DNA of 64,000 nt from Rhodoferax mekongensis (GTDB lineage: Bacteria > Pseudomonadota > Gammaproteobacteria > Burkholderiales > Burkholderiaceae_C), in the NCBI RefSeq assembly GCF_032191775.1, contig NZ_CP132507.1, positions 1,947,001 to 2,011,000 on the forward strand, read 5' to 3'. The notes below the pieces were generated by a model that searched no databases, was not told the DNA's origin, and worked only from the letters and a program-made list of their open reading frames with translations. Every line of letters starts with the position of its first letter. The stretch's first letter is position 1. Both the position numbers and the translations under genes were made by a program. Shown here piece by piece: positions 62,536-64,000 of the stretch.

Positions 62536-64000
62536 TTAGGACGCGGCGTATTCACCCACCGGAACGCAACTGCAGAACAGATTGCGATCGCCATACACGT
62601 TGTCCACCCGACCTACGGTAGGCCAGTATTTGGCCGCCTTCAGGGTCGCTACCGGGAAGGCGCCGACCTCACGGCTGTAGGGGCGGTCCCACGCGGCGCC
62701 GATCACACTGGCAGCGGTGTGGGGAGCATGCTTCAAAGGGTTGTTGTCCTGGGGCCAGACGCCGGCCTCGACTTGCGCAATTTCGCCACGGATGGCGATC
62801 ATGGCGTCGATGAAGCGGTCCAGCTCGGCCAGTGTCTCGCTCTCGGTGGGTTCCACCATCAAGGTGTTGGGCACGGGGAAGGACAGCGTGGGCGCGTGGA
62901 AGCCATAGTCCATCAGGCGCTTGGCCACGTCCTCGGCCATCACGCCGCAGGTTTCCTTGAAGTGGCGCAAATCCAGGATGCACTCGTGCGCCACGTGCCC
63001 ATTGGCCGATGCGTAAAGCGTGGGGTAGTGGTCGGCCAGGCGGGCGCTGATGTAGTTGGCGCTCAGGATGGCCACTTCGGTCGCTTGCTGCAGGCCGTCC
63101 GGGCCCATCATGCGGCAGTACATCCAGCTGATGGGCAGCACGGCTGCGTTGCCCAAAGGTGCGGCGCTCACCGCGCCTGTGCCGGGCACACCGCCGGTAG
63201 CGTGGCCGGGCAGGTACGGCACCAGGTCTTCCACCACGCACACAGGGCCCACGCCGGGGCCGCCACCGCCGTGGGGGATGCAGAAGGTCTTGTGCAGGTT
63301 CAGGTGGCTCACATCGCCGCCGAACTCGCCGGGAGCCGCAGTGCCCACCAATGCGTTCATGTTGGCGCCGTCCACATACACGCGGCCGCCGTGCTGGTGC
63401 ACCAGGGCGCACAGCTCTTTGACCGAAGTTTCAAACACACCGTGGGTGCTGGGGTAGGTGATCATCACCGCCGCCAGGTTGGCGCTGTGCTGCTCGCACT
63501 TGGCCTGCAGGTCGGCCATGTCCACGTTGCCGTTGTCGTCGCACTTGGTGACCACCACCGTCATGCCGACCATCATGGCGCTGGCAGGGTTGGTGCCGTG
63601 TGCGCTGCTGGGGATCAGGCAGATGTTGCGGTGGCCCTGGCCACGGGCCTCGTGGTAGGCCTTGATGACCAACAAGCCAGCGTATTCGCCCTGGCTGCCC
63701 GCGTTGGGCTGCAGGCTGATGCCTGCGTAGCCGGTGGCGGCGCACAGCCAGGCGCGCAACTGCGCGTCCAGCTCGGCATAGCCTTCGCGCTGGTCAGCGG
63801 GTGCGAAGGGGTGGATGTTGGCGAACTCGGGCCAGGTGATGGGGATCATCTCGCTGGTGGCGTTGAGCTTCATGGTGCAGGAGCCCAGCGGGATCATGCT
63901 GCGGTCCAGCGCCAAATCTTTGTCACTCAGCATGCGGATGTAGCGCAGCATGCCGGTCTCGGAGTGGTGGGTGTTGAACACCGGGTGGGTCAAAAACTTG
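62536..64000 (-). CDS. gcvP: Glycine dehydrogenase (P-protein), C-terminal half, cut by the right edge
   Basis: At least 485 residues are visible; the N-terminal half lies beyond the window. GcvP decarboxylates glycine with PLP and hands the aminomethyl group to the H-protein lipoyl arm. The PLP lysine is in [19 protein letters not shown]. Also typical: [51 protein letters not shown] and [13 protein letters not shown]. The gene runs toward the riboswitch and probably closes a gcvTHP operon. No frameshift is visible. Confidence 0.96.
   Translation of the reverse strand, partial: KFLTHPVFNTHHSETGMLRYIRMLSDKDLALDRSMIPLGSCTMKLNATSEMIPITWPEFANIHPFAPADQREGYAELDAQLRAWLCAATGYAGISLQPNAGSQGEYAGLLVIKAYHEARGQGHRNICLIPSSAHGTNPASAMMVGMTVVVTKCDDNGNVDMADLQAKCEQHSANLAAVMITYPSTHGVFETSVKELCALVHQHGGRVYVDGANMNALVGTAAPGEFGGDVSHLNLHKTFCIPHGGGGPGVGPVCVVEDLVPYLPGHATGGVPGTGAVSAAPLGNAAVLPISWMYCRMMGPDGLQQATEVAILSANYISARLADHYPTLYASANGHVAHECILDLRHFKETCGVMAEDVAKRLMDYGFHAPTLSFPVPNTLMVEPTESETLAELDRFIDAMIAIRGEIAQVEAGVWPQDNNPLKHAPHTAASVIGAAWDRPYSREVGAFPVATLKAAKYWPTVGRVDNVYGDRNLFCSCVPVGEYAAS

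Overview
The window looks like a chromosome segment of a betaproteobacterium in the order Burkholderiales, most likely a Comamonadaceae member close to Rhodoferax. The grounds are a tmRNA tag read as NDERFALAA, a glnA-glnL-glnG set, an intracellular PHB depolymerase with a cysteine nucleophile, high-GC codon use outside the first 15 kb, and a dispersed intergenic repeat of a comamonad type. Everything here is read from the sequence by eye; family names come from recognised motifs, not from searches.

Positions 1-15.2 kb are an accessory region built on the tmRNA gene ssrA. The window opens inside ssrA (1-252, complete 3' end with CCA and a terminator). A lower-GC island follows, with seven genes all on the minus strand: a coiled-coil protein, a RecD-like helicase, two tyrosine recombinases and a small partner resembling the GmtY/GmtZ/GmtX trio, then two small unknown proteins. 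It ends at a second, diverged ssrA 3' part (9317-9602) that starts exactly at the tag reading frame. Directly behind it lies a second element (9.6-15.2 kb) with a P4-type integrase, an AlpA-like regulator, HTH proteins, a four-copy repeat cluster, a zinc-ribbon protein and a lipoprotein. Its ends are marked by shared GGGGGTACA arm-type sites. After it comes arfB, so the trans-translation RNA and its backup ribosome-rescue factor were probably neighbours before the insertions.

From 15.2 to 32.7 kb the core chromosome carries: a small basic protein; a fructokinase divergent from a transaldolase/F6P-aldolase-like gene; a tightly overlapping four-gene light operon (photolyase, DUF2256, cryptochrome DASH, iron-sulfur photolyase); a DUF2726 protein; a REC/HD-GYP regulator; a pseudouridine synthase; an EI24 membrane protein and a CinA-like protein; then the nitrogen cluster glnA-hyp-glnL-glnG, with a well-formed sigma-54 promoter and two NtrC sites before glnA.

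From 32.7 to 64 kb lie housekeeping and metabolic genes: xthA, a DUF4337 protein, thyA-folA, malic enzyme, an MFS carrier, an FAD oxidoreductase with DUF2069, a solute-binding protein, YihY, a glycine-zipper lipoprotein, Mpo1-like, a hydrolase, metY, a CBS protein, phaZ, a GST, a cupin, aroC with an MFS gene, a PhnD-like binding protein coupled to a GGDEF/EAL sensor, a ChaA-type antiporter, a minimal chemoreceptor, an outer-membrane barrel, small membrane proteins, and a frameshifted lipoprotein gene. The right end is a glycine/serine catabolic block: gcvP (cut by the window), a tandem glycine riboswitch, dadA and sdaA. The riboswitch sits in the leader of dadA, so glycine probably controls the dadA-sdaA unit.
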